A stretch of 64,000 nt of DNA, taken from Hafnia paralvei ATCC 29927 (GTDB lineage Bacteria > Pseudomonadota > Gammaproteobacteria > Enterobacterales > Enterobacteriaceae). Where the stretch lies: positions 43,677-107,676 of the forward strand of contig NZ_LXET01000053.1 of assembly GCF_001655005.1 (NCBI RefSeq), written 5' to 3'. The position numbers and the translations under genes are program-made. Below the pieces are notes generated by a model, which saw nothing but the letters and a program-made list of their open reading frames with translations, was not told the origin of the DNA and searched no databases. Positions within the stretch are counted from its first letter, which is position 1, and every line of letters starts with the position of its first letter. Positions 1-9,023 of this stretch are shown here, piece by piece.

Positions 1-694
1 TATGCAAAAACCGGCGAATAGCTTCAGCATTACGCGGCTGGCTAGCCATCAGTCCCAGCAAAATGACTGGATTTTTAGCTTTCTCAAGACGGCGTGCGAC
101 TTGAGCCACACTCTCAAAAGGAGCCGCACCAAGAGTAGGATGCTGCGTCGTCAACACCCTGCTATTGACTGGCTCGTTGAGAATATCCATGGGTAGACTA
201 ATGAAACTTGCCCCAGGACGCCCAAACTCTGCCGCTCTAAAACCATTGGCTAACACCTCAGGCAAAGCAGAAGCCGATGTCACTTCAGCTGAATACTTGG
301 TGACCGGACGGAACATCGTCACGGTATCCATGGTTTGGTGTACCTGTTTTAAATGGTCAGCGCGTTTTACTGCCCCACCCAGTGCAACCAAAGGATCACC
401 CTCCGATGTTGCCGTGGCTACACCGGTAATTAAATTCGAACAGCCAGGTCCTGAAGTCACCAACGCTACGCCAGCTTTCCCCGTCAAACGGCCCACCGCT
501 CCCGCCATAAAAGCCGCATTTGCCTCATGACGCACTGGAATAGTTTCGATATTGGAATCGACTAATGAGTTAAATACGCGGTCAATTTTCGCACCAGGAA
601 TACCGAATACATGTTTTACCCCCTGAGCCTCCAACTGAGCGACGATCAGATCTGCCCCACACTGCCATGCTTTGTTGCTATCAGACTTTTTCAT
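1..694 (-). CDS. budB: Catabolic acetolactate synthase (partial, C-terminal part outside window)
   Basis: Thiamine-diphosphate enzyme that condenses two pyruvates to acetolactate, first step of the acetoin/2,3-butanediol branch, in the cytoplasm. Translation from the ATG at 694 gives about 231 residues starting MKKSDSNKAWQCGADLIVAQ. The ThDP glutamate lies in VRHEANAAFMAGAVGRLTGK, followed by a GVALVTSGPGCSNL stretch typical of acetolactate synthases. No mitochondrial- or IlvB-like extension is present, and the neighbouring decarboxylase points to the catabolic, FAD-independent type (BudB/AlsS) rather than IlvB/IlvI/IlvG. A GGAG lies upstream of the ATG. It follows budA by 29 bp on the same strand, so the two are probably cotranscribed. 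The gene runs off the left edge. Confidence 0.9.
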   Translation of the reverse strand, partial: MKKSDSNKAWQCGADLIVAQLEAQGVKHVFGIPGAKIDRVFNSLVDSNIETIPVRHEANAAFMAGAVGRLTGKAGVALVTSGPGCSNLITGVATATSEGDPLVALGGAVKRADHLKQVHQTMDTVTMFRPVTKYSAEVTSASALPEVLANGFRAAEFGRPGASFISLPMDILNEPVNSRVLTTQHPTLGAAPFESVAQVARRLEKAKNPVILLGLMASQPRNAEAIRRFLH

Positions 695-723
695 GGAACC
701 CAACTCCTAGATGCCTTCAAGGT

Positions 724-1518
724 TTAACTTTCTACAGAACGAATTGCGGTATCTAAATTTGCAGGACATAAATCAGCCTGCATAAAATCATCGTCATGAG
801 GAAAATCGATCAGTAATTTGTCGATTGTGCCGAAGGTCAGCACACCGCTTTCCACCTGATAGTCGAGAACATGACCACCACAGTCGCGCTCTTCAGTAAT
901 GAAATGTTCGTGATAGCCAGCAACGTTGATACCTTGCATATAGTTAGGGGTGAAGAACCCAATCAGTACGCCCTTGCGCTGTTCAATGTGATATGTCGGC
1001 TGCGCTTCAATAGCCTCCTGCATCGGCTTATAAGGACGATGCTGTTCAGGCACAGTCCGTGTTTCCACATTATGGAAAACACCGTCGATGCGTAGTGCGC
1101 AAAATGCATTTTGGCTCGTCAGCATTTTGTCGATAACCTGATGGATTTCATCACGGCTATGTAGACGGTTAATACGGTACTCTTCGGTGGGTTGGTAAAA
1201 TGTCATGACGGCAAAAGGCGTCTTTTGCTCAGGCTTGGCTTTCCGAGCGCTGCCGTCACCACGTAGTTGGAAAATGTTGCGGTTAAACGCAATCATCTCA
1301 CCATCGAGATGATTAAACGTGCCCAAACCAAAGTCACCATGCTTAAGTAAATCGGCCATGGTGGTTTCACCTTCGTAGACCCCGCTTAATAGCGCACTCA
1401 TTAGAGAAGTTTGATAAATGACGCGTTCTGGATGTTTACGATAGAGCTGCTTAGCAGTTTCTGCGATGTCTGCCACGCATGAACAGTCAGAATGATGTGC
1501 TTTCATGAGGTGATCCAT
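724..1518 (-). CDS. budA: Alpha-acetolactate decarboxylase
   Basis: Converts (S)-2-acetolactate to (R)-acetoin with loss of CO2. The 264-residue protein matches the usual length (about 260). Family hallmarks are YQTSLMSALLSGVYEG near residue 38, HGDFGLGTFNHLDGEM, the zinc-binding region around GINVAGYHEHFI (His-x-His plus Glu) and a C-terminal IRSVES. The first ATG (1518) and a second ATG four codons in (1506) are both possible; neither has a strong Shine-Dalgarno sequence, and the longer form was kept. First gene of budA-budB, divergent from the LysR regulator across 91 bp. Expected to rise in acid, low-oxygen fermentation. Confidence 0.95.
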   Translation of the reverse strand: MDHLMKAHHSDCSCVADIAETAKQLYRKHPERVIYQTSLMSALLSGVYEGETTMADLLKHGDFGLGTFNHLDGEMIAFNRNIFQLRGDGSARKAKPEQKTPFAVMTFYQPTEEYRINRLHSRDEIHQVIDKMLTSQNAFCALRIDGVFHNVETRTVPEQHRPYKPMQEAIEAQPTYHIEQRKGVLIGFFTPNYMQGINVAGYHEHFITEERDCGGHVLDYQVESGVLTFGTIDKLLIDFPHDDDFMQADLCPANLDTAIRSVES

Positions 1519-1609
1519 TTTTTAATCATTAGCGTTGTTAACTAAAGGTTGACTCCTTTCAGCAATGAGTTCCAATATGATGTTGTGTTCACTTTGAGAC
1601 GTTTTTGAT
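1519..1609. promoter_or_regulatory. budA / budR divergent control region
   Basis: A 91-bp gap between two divergent starts, the usual arrangement for a LysR regulator and its target. It is AT-rich and must hold both promoters. I could not settle a single T-N11-A operator by eye. Confidence 0.5.
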
Positions 1610-2482
1610 ATGGAACTACGCCATTTACGCTATTTCGTCGCAGTGGCTCAAACCGGTCACTTCACTCGAGCAGCTGAGCAACTCGGGATCTCCCAGCCAC
1701 CACTCAGTCAGCAAATCCAAAAACTTGAGCATGAAGTTGGCACACCTCTTATAAAGCGCTTAACTCGCGGGATCGAACTTACGGAAACGGGGAAAACGCT
1801 CTATAAAGACGCTTGTGAAATCATCAAACTCACCGATGCCGCGTTGGAACGTGCTCGCAACGTGGCGCGCGGTATTAGTGGCTCCGTGAATATTGGATTT
1901 GCGTGCTCTACGGCGTTTAATCCCACGGTGTTTTCGCTGTTACGACGCTTTCGTGAAAACTACCCCAAGATGCACCTTCAACCGCAAGAGAAAGACATGT
2001 CGGCATTGATGAACGCACTTGAAGAAGGGAATCTGGATTTTGCTTTTATCCGCCTGCCGTGCGAGCGCAGTAAAGACTTTATGTGCCGAGTGATCGACAC
2101 AGAGAAAATGATGGTGGCTTTACCGCGAACTCATCCTCTCAGCCAAAATAAATCCCTATCATTACTAGATCTGAAAGATGAACCCCTGATTACGTTTCCA
2201 CGAGAGGTAGCGCCAAGTCTATATGATCAAACGATTAACGCCTGTGAAGAAGCCGGATTCACACCGTTGTTAGGCCAACAATCTCCTCAGCTAACCTCGG
2301 CAATTAGCATGGTGGGAGGGGGATTTGGCTTTGCTCTCGTTCCGGCTTCGCTAAGCAAGATAGATGAAAAAAACGTGGTCTGCCTTGAGTCCCTCCGGGC
2401 GCTTCCTACCAGCGATATCGCCATTGCTTGGCGGCGTGGTGATTCAGGACATGTAATCCTTCACCTACTCAATTTGCTATAA
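1610..2482 (+). CDS. budR: LysR-family regulator of the butanediol operon
   Basis: 290-residue LysR-type transcription factor. The N-terminal winged helix-turn-helix is plain: MELRHLRYFVAVAQTGHFTR followed by AAEQLGISQPPLSQQIQKLE at about residues 21-40. The rest is a periplasmic-binding-protein-like effector domain. Its position divergent from budA is that of BudR/AlsR, which activates the acetoin genes in response to acetate, low pH and low oxygen; that role is inferred from position and family. Convergent with gcvP, from which it is separated by a hairpin terminator. Confidence 0.85.
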   Translation: MELRHLRYFVAVAQTGHFTRAAEQLGISQPPLSQQIQKLEHEVGTPLIKRLTRGIELTETGKTLYKDACEIIKLTDAALERARNVARGISGSVNIGFACSTAFNPTVFSLLRRFRENYPKMHLQPQEKDMSALMNALEEGNLDFAFIRLPCERSKDFMCRVIDTEKMMVALPRTHPLSQNKSLSLLDLKDEPLITFPREVAPSLYDQTINACEEAGFTPLLGQQSPQLTSAISMVGGGFGFALVPASLSKIDEKNVVCLESLRALPTSDIAIAWRRGDSGHVILHLLNLL

Positions 2483-2508
2483 CGCTTTGCGGATTTATGA
2501 CATAAAAA

Positions 2509-2545
2509 ACCGCTCTGAGCTGTTGATTCACAGCATCAGAGCGGT
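2509..2545. terminator. Intrinsic terminator between budR and gcvP
   Basis: Inverted repeat ACCGCTCTGA (2509-2518) / TCAGAGCGGT (2536-2545) with an inner CTG/CAG extension. On the minus strand it is followed by a run of U from the A tract at 2504-2509, so it fits the end of the gcv transcript. The plus-strand tail (GGGTTT) is weaker. Confidence 0.8.
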
Positions 2546-2576
2546 GGGTTTGATCGTTACCGTTTTATTCTAAAAA

Positions 2577-5459
2577 CTATTCGTATTCAGAAATGGGCAC
2601 ACACGAGCAGAACAGATTACGGTCACCGTAGACGTCATCCAGACGTTTCACGGTTGGCCAGTATTTATTCTCTCTGGTTGATTCCGTTGGGAATACCGCC
2701 AATTCGCGTGAATAAGCATGCTCCCAGTTTGCCACCAACTCAGCCTGAATGTGGGGAGCGTTGACCAGCGGGTTATCCGCCAATGTCCATTCGCCACTGC
2801 TAACACGCTCGATCTCAGCGCGAATCGCTAGCATGGCATCAATAAAGCGATCCAGTTCAGCTTTGCTTTCTGACTCGGTTGGCTCAACCATCAACGTACC
2901 CGCCACAGGGAAAGACATGGTTGGTGCATGGAAGCCGAAATCGATAAGACGTTTAGCAATATCCATTTCGCTAATACCGGTCTGCTCTTTGAGCGGACGA
3001 ATATCCAGAATACATTCGTGTGCCACACGGCCATCACGGCCGGTATACAAAATTGGATAAGCGGATTTCAGGCGCGTTGCAATATAGTTCGCATTTAAAA
3101 TTGCCGTCTGGCTGGCTTTCTTCAGCCCTTCAGCCCCCATCATACGGATGTACATCCAGCTAATCGGCAGAATCGACGCGCTGCCGAACGGTGCAGCAGA
3201 AACCGCACCTTGCTGAGTGGTTAAACCGTCAATCTGTACGATAGTATGACCCGGTACAAACGGAGCCAAATGTGATTTCACACCGATAGGCCCCATGCCC
3301 GGTCCGCCACCGCCGTGAGGGATACAGAAAGTTTTATGCAGATTGAGATGTGACACATCCGCGCCGATATAGCCCGGCGTGGTGATGCCCACCTGCGCGT
3401 TCATGTTGGCGCCGTCAAGATAAACCTGTCCACCAAACTGATGCACGATCTGGCACACTTCACGAATGGTTTCTTCATATACGCCATGGGTCGACGGATA
3501 GGTCACCATAATACAAGACAGCTCATCGCCGGCCTGCTCTGCTTTAGCACGCAAATCGTGCAGATCGATATTACCGGAATCGTCGCAAGCCACAACGACC
3601 ACGCTCATACCCGCCATTTGCGCTGAGGCCGGGTTCGTCCCATGGGCAGAACTTGGAATCAAGCAAACATGACGCGTTGCTTCGTTACAACTCTCATGAT
3701 AGCGACGGATCGCCAGCAGACCTGCATATTCCCCCTGAGCACCGGAGTTCGGCTGCATACACACAGCGTCATAACCGGTTAATTGCACCAGCCACTGTGA
3801 CAATTGGGAAATCATTATCTGATACCCTAACGCTTGCTCTGGCGGGCAGAACGGGTGCAGCTCTGCAAATTCAGGCCAGGTAATTGGAATCATCTCCGCC
3901 GCAGCGTTGAGCTTCATAGTGCAAGAACCCAACGGGATCATCGCCTGATTCAGCGCTAAATCCTTACGTTCTAAACGATGCATGTAGCGCATCATTTCAG
4001 TTTCGCTGTGATAGCGATTGAATACTGGGTGAGTCAGAATAGGATCGGTACGCAGCATATGTGATGGGATACTGCCTTCGCACTCTTCAGATACCAACGT
4101 GTCTAGCGTATCAATATCCAAACCATGATTATCGCCTAACAGAACCGCAAACAACGCTTCAACATCTTCACGGCTGGTCGCTTCATCCAAAGAAATCCCT
4201 ACTGCGCCAGGAATATCGCTGCGTAGGTTGAAGCCAAAACTCAATGCACGAGCCAAAACCTCGGCTTTATCTTTAACAACCACCGTGAGCGTATCAAACC
4301 AACTGTGATTACGAATGGTGACATCTTTTTGCTTCAGACCCGCAGCCAAAATATCGGTTAAACGATGAATACGATCGGCAATACGCTTCAGCCCAACTGG
4401 ACCATGATAAACCGCATATAGACTGGCGATATTGGCGAGCAATACCTGCGAAGTACAAATGTTGGAGTTAGCTTTCTCGCGACGGATATGCTGTTCACGC
4501 GTCTGCATTGCCATACGCAGCGCGGTATTACCCGCCGCATCACGCGAAACCCCAATGATACGTCCCGGCATGGAACGTTTAAATTCATCACGACAGCCAA
4601 AGAAGGCCGCATGTGGACCACCATACCCCATCGGCACACCAAAGCGTTGTGCCGAACCAAATACGACATCTGCACCTAATTTTCCCGGAGCCGCCAGCAG
4701 TACCAGTGCCATAGGATCGGCTGCGACACAGGTTATCACCTTGCGGTTTTTCAGCTCATTCATCAGCGCGGTATAGTCGTGCAGCTCGCCGTAGGTCCCC
4801 ACCTGTTGCAGCAATACGCCAAATACGTCTTGATGATCGAGCACTTTCTCTGCATCGTCGACGATAACGTCAAAGCCAAAAGTCTCGGCACGGGTACGTA
4901 CCACATCCAGCGTTTGCGGATGAACATCTGCAGCCACAAAGAAGCGGTTAGCGTTTTTCAGCTTGCTGGCTCGTTTGGCTAACGCCATGGCTTCCGCCGC
5001 GGCTGTTGCTTCATCCAGCAGGGAAGCAGAAGCTAACTCAAGACCGGTAAGATCCTGCGTCAACTGCTGGAAATTCAGCAGTGCCTCAAGACGTCCTTGA
5101 GACACTTCCGGTTGGTATGGCGTATAAGCGGTGTACCAACCCGGATTCTCCAGCATATTGCGCTGAATAACCGGCGGCATCAGCACACCGTGGTAACCCA
5201 TACCAATAAAGGATTTGTAACGTTGATTCTGACCCGCAATGGCTTTCAGCTCAGCCAACGCCTGATGTTCAGTCACGGCGTCACCCACCGCTGGCGGTGT
5301 TGGTAACTGAATATCCGATGGAACGATCTGCTCGATCAGATCACGTAAAGAGCGTGCTCCGACAGTTTCCAGCATTTCTTGCTGCTGTTGCGCAGACGGA
5401 CCGATATGGCGAGCAATAAAGGATTCGCTGTTTTCGAGCTGGCTGAGAGTCTGGGTCAT
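2577..5459 (-). CDS. gcvP: Glycine dehydrogenase (decarboxylating), P protein
   Basis: PLP-dependent P protein of the glycine cleavage system. It decarboxylates glycine and passes the aminomethyl group to lipoylated GcvH. 960 residues, against about 957 in E. coli. The N-terminal half begins with ENSESFIARHIGPS, and the PLP lysine sits in LNLHKTFCIPHGGGGPG near residue 710. Last gene of gcvT-gcvH-gcvP. The 148-bp gap from gcvH carries a strong hairpin. Many opposite-strand open frames inside it are shadows. Confidence 0.98.
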   Translation of the reverse strand: MTQTLSQLENSESFIARHIGPSAQQQQEMLETVGARSLRDLIEQIVPSDIQLPTPPAVGDAVTEHQALAELKAIAGQNQRYKSFIGMGYHGVLMPPVIQRNMLENPGWYTAYTPYQPEVSQGRLEALLNFQQLTQDLTGLELASASLLDEATAAAEAMALAKRASKLKNANRFFVAADVHPQTLDVVRTRAETFGFDVIVDDAEKVLDHQDVFGVLLQQVGTYGELHDYTALMNELKNRKVITCVAADPMALVLLAAPGKLGADVVFGSAQRFGVPMGYGGPHAAFFGCRDEFKRSMPGRIIGVSRDAAGNTALRMAMQTREQHIRREKANSNICTSQVLLANIASLYAVYHGPVGLKRIADRIHRLTDILAAGLKQKDVTIRNHSWFDTLTVVVKDKAEVLARALSFGFNLRSDIPGAVGISLDEATSREDVEALFAVLLGDNHGLDIDTLDTLVSEECEGSIPSHMLRTDPILTHPVFNRYHSETEMMRYMHRLERKDLALNQAMIPLGSCTMKLNAAAEMIPITWPEFAELHPFCPPEQALGYQIMISQLSQWLVQLTGYDAVCMQPNSGAQGEYAGLLAIRRYHESCNEATRHVCLIPSSAHGTNPASAQMAGMSVVVVACDDSGNIDLHDLRAKAEQAGDELSCIMVTYPSTHGVYEETIREVCQIVHQFGGQVYLDGANMNAQVGITTPGYIGADVSHLNLHKTFCIPHGGGGPGMGPIGVKSHLAPFVPGHTIVQIDGLTTQQGAVSAAPFGSASILPISWMYIRMMGAEGLKKASQTAILNANYIATRLKSAYPILYTGRDGRVAHECILDIRPLKEQTGISEMDIAKRLIDFGFHAPTMSFPVAGTLMVEPTESESKAELDRFIDAMLAIRAEIERVSSGEWTLADNPLVNAPHIQAELVANWEHAYSRELAVFPTESTRENKYWPTVKRLDDVYGDRNLFCSCVPISEYE

Positions 5460-5509
5460 GAGTTACTGATTCCTAAATGTGCATACAAAAGAAATGACAC
5501 TACGAACTC

Positions 5510-5546
5510 ACTTTCTCTCGGCGATACCCTACCGCCGAGAGAAAGT
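5510..5546. repeat. 14-bp perfect inverted repeat in the gcvH-gcvP gap
   Basis: ACTTTCTCTCGGCG (5510-5523) pairs perfectly with CGCCGAGAGAAAGT (5533-5546) around a 9-nt loop. No U tract follows on the minus strand, so it is probably an mRNA-stabilising or processing hairpin, not a terminator. It could lower gcvP relative to gcvT and gcvH. Confidence 0.75.
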
Positions 5547-5607
5547 TTGAAGCGCTATCTACCACGAGTTGCCGCTACGGTGCCCAAAAGCGTTCAGGCA
5601 CGGACAG

Positions 5608-5994
5608 TTAGTCTTCGATAGAAGACTCATAGGCAGCAGCATCCAGCAAGTCAGCAATCTGCGATTCGTCTGATGCTTTAATGCGGAACAACCAGCCTTC
5701 GGAATAAGGCGCGCTGTTTACCAGCTCTGGTGCTCCTTCTAACTCATCGTTAATCGAGACGATTTCACCGCTGATAGGCGCATAAATATCTGAAGCCGCT
5801 TTTACGGACTCCGCTACCGCACAGTCATCCCCAGCATCGAAAGAGGTACCGACTTCAGGCAGATCGATAAACACCATATCGCCCAGCAACTCCTGCGCAT
5901 GCTCGGTGATACCAACGCTATAAACCCCTTCGCCTTCTGCACGAACCCATTCGTGAGATGCGGTATATTTCAATTCAGTAGGCACGTTGCTCAT
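5608..5994 (-). CDS. gcvH: Glycine cleavage system H protein
   Basis: Small lipoyl carrier of the glycine cleavage complex, 128 residues (E. coli 129). The lipoylated lysine is Lys65 in AESVKAASDIYAPISGE. It shuttles the aminomethyl group from GcvP to GcvT and is reoxidised by dihydrolipoamide dehydrogenase, which is encoded elsewhere. Middle gene of the operon. Both flanking intercistronic gaps contain palindromic DNA. Confidence 0.98.
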   Translation of the reverse strand: MSNVPTELKYTASHEWVRAEGEGVYSVGITEHAQELLGDMVFIDLPEVGTSFDAGDDCAVAESVKAASDIYAPISGEIVSINDELEGAPELVNSAPYSEGWLFRIKASDESQIADLLDAAAYESSIED

Positions 5995-6052
5995 CGAAAT
6001 CCTCTCTTAAATGTTTGTTAAATTATACTTTCTAAGTCTGATTCAATTGGTG

Positions 6053-6146
6053 TTGCCAATTTAAGTGCGGCCAGCTCATAGGAATCGGAGCGTACTCACA
6101 GTACGTGAGGATTCCGAGCACTGCCCGAGCTTAAGATGGCAAGCGC
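6053..6146. repeat. ERIC-like palindromic element between gcvT and gcvH
   Basis: About 95 bp. Imperfect terminal inverted repeats GTTGCCAATTTAAG (from 6053) and CTTAAGATGGCAAG (to about 6145) flank a central palindrome with GGAATC...GATTCC and GTACTCACAGTAC arms (about 6080-6115). Size and architecture are those of a small enterobacterial non-coding repeat. The core differs from canonical ERIC, so it is a relative or a separate family. Confidence 0.7.
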
Positions 6147-6152
6147 AGTAGC

Positions 6153-7250
6153 CTAGTTAATCAGGCTTTTGCCGTTACGCACAAAACCAGGTTTAACGAC
6201 ACGAACCGGCATTTCACGGTTACGGATCTGCACAATAGCCTCTTCACCAATTCCTGCTGGTACGCGCGCCAATGCAATACTGACACCTAGGGTTGGAGAG
6301 AAAGAACCACTGGTGATCACACCTTCTTGAAGATTCCCGTTGGTATCGGTGAAACGCACCGGAAGCTCATTACGTAACACACCTTTTTCGGTCATGACCA
6401 AGCCAACCAACTGTTCTGTGCCGTTTTCGCGTTGCTGTTCTAATGCTTCACGGCCAATAAAGTCACGATCTTCCGGAGACCAAGCGATGGTCCAGCCCAT
6501 ATTGGCGGCTAACGGCGAAACACCTTCATCCATTTCCTGGCCGTAGAGGTTCATACCCGCCTCTAAACGCAGAGTGTCGCGCGCGCCCAAACCGCAGGGT
6601 TTAACGCCAGCTTTAACCAGTTTTTGCCAAAACTCAGGGGCCTCACCCACAGGTAGTGCAATTTCATAACCGTTCTCGCCGGTGTAACCCGTAGTCGCAA
6701 TAAAGTAATCGCCGGCCTGTACGCCAAAGAAAGGTTTCATACCACTGATAGCCTGCTTTTGAGCGTCTGAGAACAGCGTTGCGGCTCGTTCCTGCGCTTG
6801 CGGACCTTGAACGGCAATCAGCGCGAGATCGTCACGTACGGTGATATCAACGTGATATGGCTCGGCATGCTCGGTGATCCATGCGAGATCCTTTTCACGT
6901 GTCGCAGAGTTAACCACCAGACGGAAATATTCCTCTTCGAGGAAATAAACAATCAGGTCATCAATGACGCCTGCAGAGGCGTTCAGCATGCCAGTGTAGA
7001 GAGCTTTACCCGGAACGGTCAGTTTGGCGACGTCGTTTGCTAGCAGGTAGCGCAAAAACTCCCGGGTGCGCGGCCCGCGCAAATCGACGATAGTCATATG
7101 GGAAACGTCAAACATGCCTGCATCCTGACGCACGGCATGATGCTCATCGATCTGTGAGCCGTAGTGCAGCGGCATCATCCAACCATGGAAATCAACCATA
7201 CGCGCGCCACAGGCGACGTGCTGATCGAAGAGTGGAGTTTGTTTAGCCAT
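6153..7250 (-). CDS. gcvT: Aminomethyltransferase, glycine cleavage T protein
   Basis: Transfers the methylene group from aminomethyl-GcvH to tetrahydrofolate and releases ammonia. 365 residues (E. coli 364), starting MAKQTPLFDQHVACGARMVD. The folate-binding GcvT fold is seen through FDVSHMTIVDLRG, TGYTGENGYEI and the C-terminal GVLRNELPVR barrel domain. First gene of gcvTHP, so the 481-bp region upstream carries the operon promoter and a PurR-type operator. Confidence 0.98.
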   Translation of the reverse strand: MAKQTPLFDQHVACGARMVDFHGWMMPLHYGSQIDEHHAVRQDAGMFDVSHMTIVDLRGPRTREFLRYLLANDVAKLTVPGKALYTGMLNASAGVIDDLIVYFLEEEYFRLVVNSATREKDLAWITEHAEPYHVDITVRDDLALIAVQGPQAQERAATLFSDAQKQAISGMKPFFGVQAGDYFIATTGYTGENGYEIALPVGEAPEFWQKLVKAGVKPCGLGARDTLRLEAGMNLYGQEMDEGVSPLAANMGWTIAWSPEDRDFIGREALEQQRENGTEQLVGLVMTEKGVLRNELPVRFTDTNGNLQEGVITSGSFSPTLGVSIALARVPAGIGEEAIVQIRNREMPVRVVKPGFVRNGKSLIN

Positions 7251-7731
7251 CTTAACCCTCTTTTCCTGAACGTTTTGTCATCCGGTACAAGTCATTCTCT
7301 ATGGCGTCCCGGGCGCACTGATAAGATATGTTTTGCCTAAAGATATCTTCGAGCCAAAGAGCAGCAAACATCGCTACGCAAACGATACCCTTCCTCAGAC
7401 GTTATCACCGAAATCAGCGATTAACCATAAGTTAAAATAAGAGCTGGTGTTAACGATAGTGAAATTTAGAGAGGGGATAATGCAGAAGTTTCACCTAGAA
7501 AACTGCGCCTAATGGCACATTATTAACATTTTCACTGCAACTGCATTGCAGTTATATAACGTATGTCGCAATTTTATCGTGGAAAATAGCGGATGTTAAA
7601 ATCGCATGCATTAGAAAAACTAATTCAAAATAGCGGGCAGCATTAGAATATTTCAAACAAGGTCGTAAGAGGAAAAAGAAAGGGAAGAATGGAGGCGGCC
7701 AACAATGCGTTTTGTCAGCCGCAAAAGAGGA
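7251..7731. promoter_or_regulatory. gcvTHP upstream regulatory region
   Basis: 481 bp without a credible gene between gcvT (start 7250) and the ubiI stop (7732). Very AT-rich. In E. coli the matching gap binds GcvA, Lrp, PurR and CRP. CTAAT pentamers, the core of GcvA sites, occur near 7508 and 7619, and a PurR-like operator lies at 7376-7391. Lrp binding is likely from the A/T tracts but cannot be read directly. Confidence 0.6.
7376..7391. promoter_or_regulatory. PurR-type operator for gcvTHP
   Basis: ACGCAAACGATACCCT fits the PurR consensus ANGCAANCGNTTNCNT at 11 of 12 defined positions. It lies 126 bp upstream of the gcvT start. PurR repression of gcvTHP is known in E. coli; the site here is read by eye. 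Confidence 0.65.
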
Positions 7732-8937
7732 TTATTTTTGCAACCAATCCGGTAAATCAGCTAACCCCATAGCATGTTGTACTAGTCGAGGTTTTAGCCC
7801 GGGGAGATTATCCGCGAGCATCATTCCAACATCACGCAGTAGCTTTTTGGCAGGATTATCACCGTCAAAGAGCTGACGGAAACCTTGCATCGCCGTCAGC
7901 ATCACAGCGGCGCTATGCTTACGAGAACGTTCATAGCGGCGCAGATACATATATCGGCCAATATCCTTACCCTGACGTTGTAGGCGCTTAATTTCAGAAG
8001 CCAGCTCAGCGGCATCCATAAAGCCTAAATTCACGCCCTGCCCCGCTAATGGGTGAATGGTATGCGCAGCATCACCAACCAAGGCCAAGCGATGCGCGGC
8101 AAAACTACGTGCGTAGCGCCCCACTAGTGGATGTGACTGACGTGGGCTTACCACCTCACACAGCCCTAAACGTGTATCAAAGGCCACCGCCAGCTCGCGG
8201 TTAAAATCACTGTCCGATAAGGCTTCCAGACGCCGAGCCTCTTCCGGCCCAACCGACCATACAATTGAGCACAAGTGTTCGTCTTCCAGCGGCAAGAAAG
8301 CCAGTATGCCATTTGGACGGAAAACCTGACGAGCACAGCCATCGTGCGGTTGTTCGGTTTTGATCGTAGCAACTAGGGCATGGTGCCCATAATCCCAGAA
8401 CGTTAAAGGGATATCCGCGTTCTGGCGCAGCCACGACTGTGCTCCATCGGCCCCAATGACTAAGCGCGCGGTGAGCATTTGCCCATCATTCAGGGTGATG
8501 AACGCTTCATTCTCTCCCCATGCCACCTGTTGGAAAGTGGCTGGCGCTATCATGGTTACCTCGGATTGCCGAGCTACCTTATTCCACAATGCCTGCTGAA
8601 TGACACTATTTTCAATGATATGCCCCAGATGGGTATGACCATATTCCTGCGCGCGGAACGCAATCCGTCCAAAGCTATCACTATCCCATACTTCCATGCC
8701 TTGATAGGCGCTGGCGCGTAGGGCGAGAATATCTTGCCAAACGCCCAGATGTTGCAATAGACGCTCGCTGGCGGCATTAATCGCGGAAACACGCAGGGCG
8801 GGTTCTGGCGCTAGCTCTGCGAGCTCTGGGATCCGATGTTCAACCACAGCAATACGTAAACCGCTTCCCTGAAGCGCTGCTGCTGTTGCCAATCCCACCA
8901 TGCCACCACCGGCAATGACCACATCAAAAGATTGCAT
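7732..8937 (-). CDS. ubiI: FAD-dependent 2-polyprenylphenol hydroxylase (ubiquinone C5 hydroxylase)
   Basis: Aerobic hydroxylase of ubiquinone biosynthesis (formerly VisC), acting at ring position C5. 401 residues (E. coli 400). The N-terminal dinucleotide-binding motif is VVIAGGGMVGLATAAAL. The FAD ribityl-binding GD motif LVGDAAHTIHPLAGQGVNLG lies near residues 285-304. It follows ubiH on the same strand (86-bp gap), as in E. coli ygfB-pepP-ubiH-ubiI. The start is the first ATG, which opens directly into the FAD fold. Confidence 0.95.
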   Translation of the reverse strand: MQSFDVVIAGGGMVGLATAAALQGSGLRIAVVEHRIPELAELAPEPALRVSAINAASERLLQHLGVWQDILALRASAYQGMEVWDSDSFGRIAFRAQEYGHTHLGHIIENSVIQQALWNKVARQSEVTMIAPATFQQVAWGENEAFITLNDGQMLTARLVIGADGAQSWLRQNADIPLTFWDYGHHALVATIKTEQPHDGCARQVFRPNGILAFLPLEDEHLCSIVWSVGPEEARRLEALSDSDFNRELAVAFDTRLGLCEVVSPRQSHPLVGRYARSFAAHRLALVGDAAHTIHPLAGQGVNLGFMDAAELASEIKRLQRQGKDIGRYMYLRRYERSRKHSAAVMLTAMQGFRQLFDGDNPAKKLLRDVGMMLADNLPGLKPRLVQHAMGLADLPDWLQK

Positions 8938-9023
8938 TGTGATTATCTGTTCCTGTTAATGAATCATATCCCCTAAATCATTCAAGCTGCTGAAAAGCCT
9001 CCTGAAGTACGGCGAGGATAAAT

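Noticed and set aside
6053..6146. Canonical ERIC element
   Set aside because: The terminal and core sequences differ from the three clear ERIC copies in the window, so it is listed as ERIC-like.
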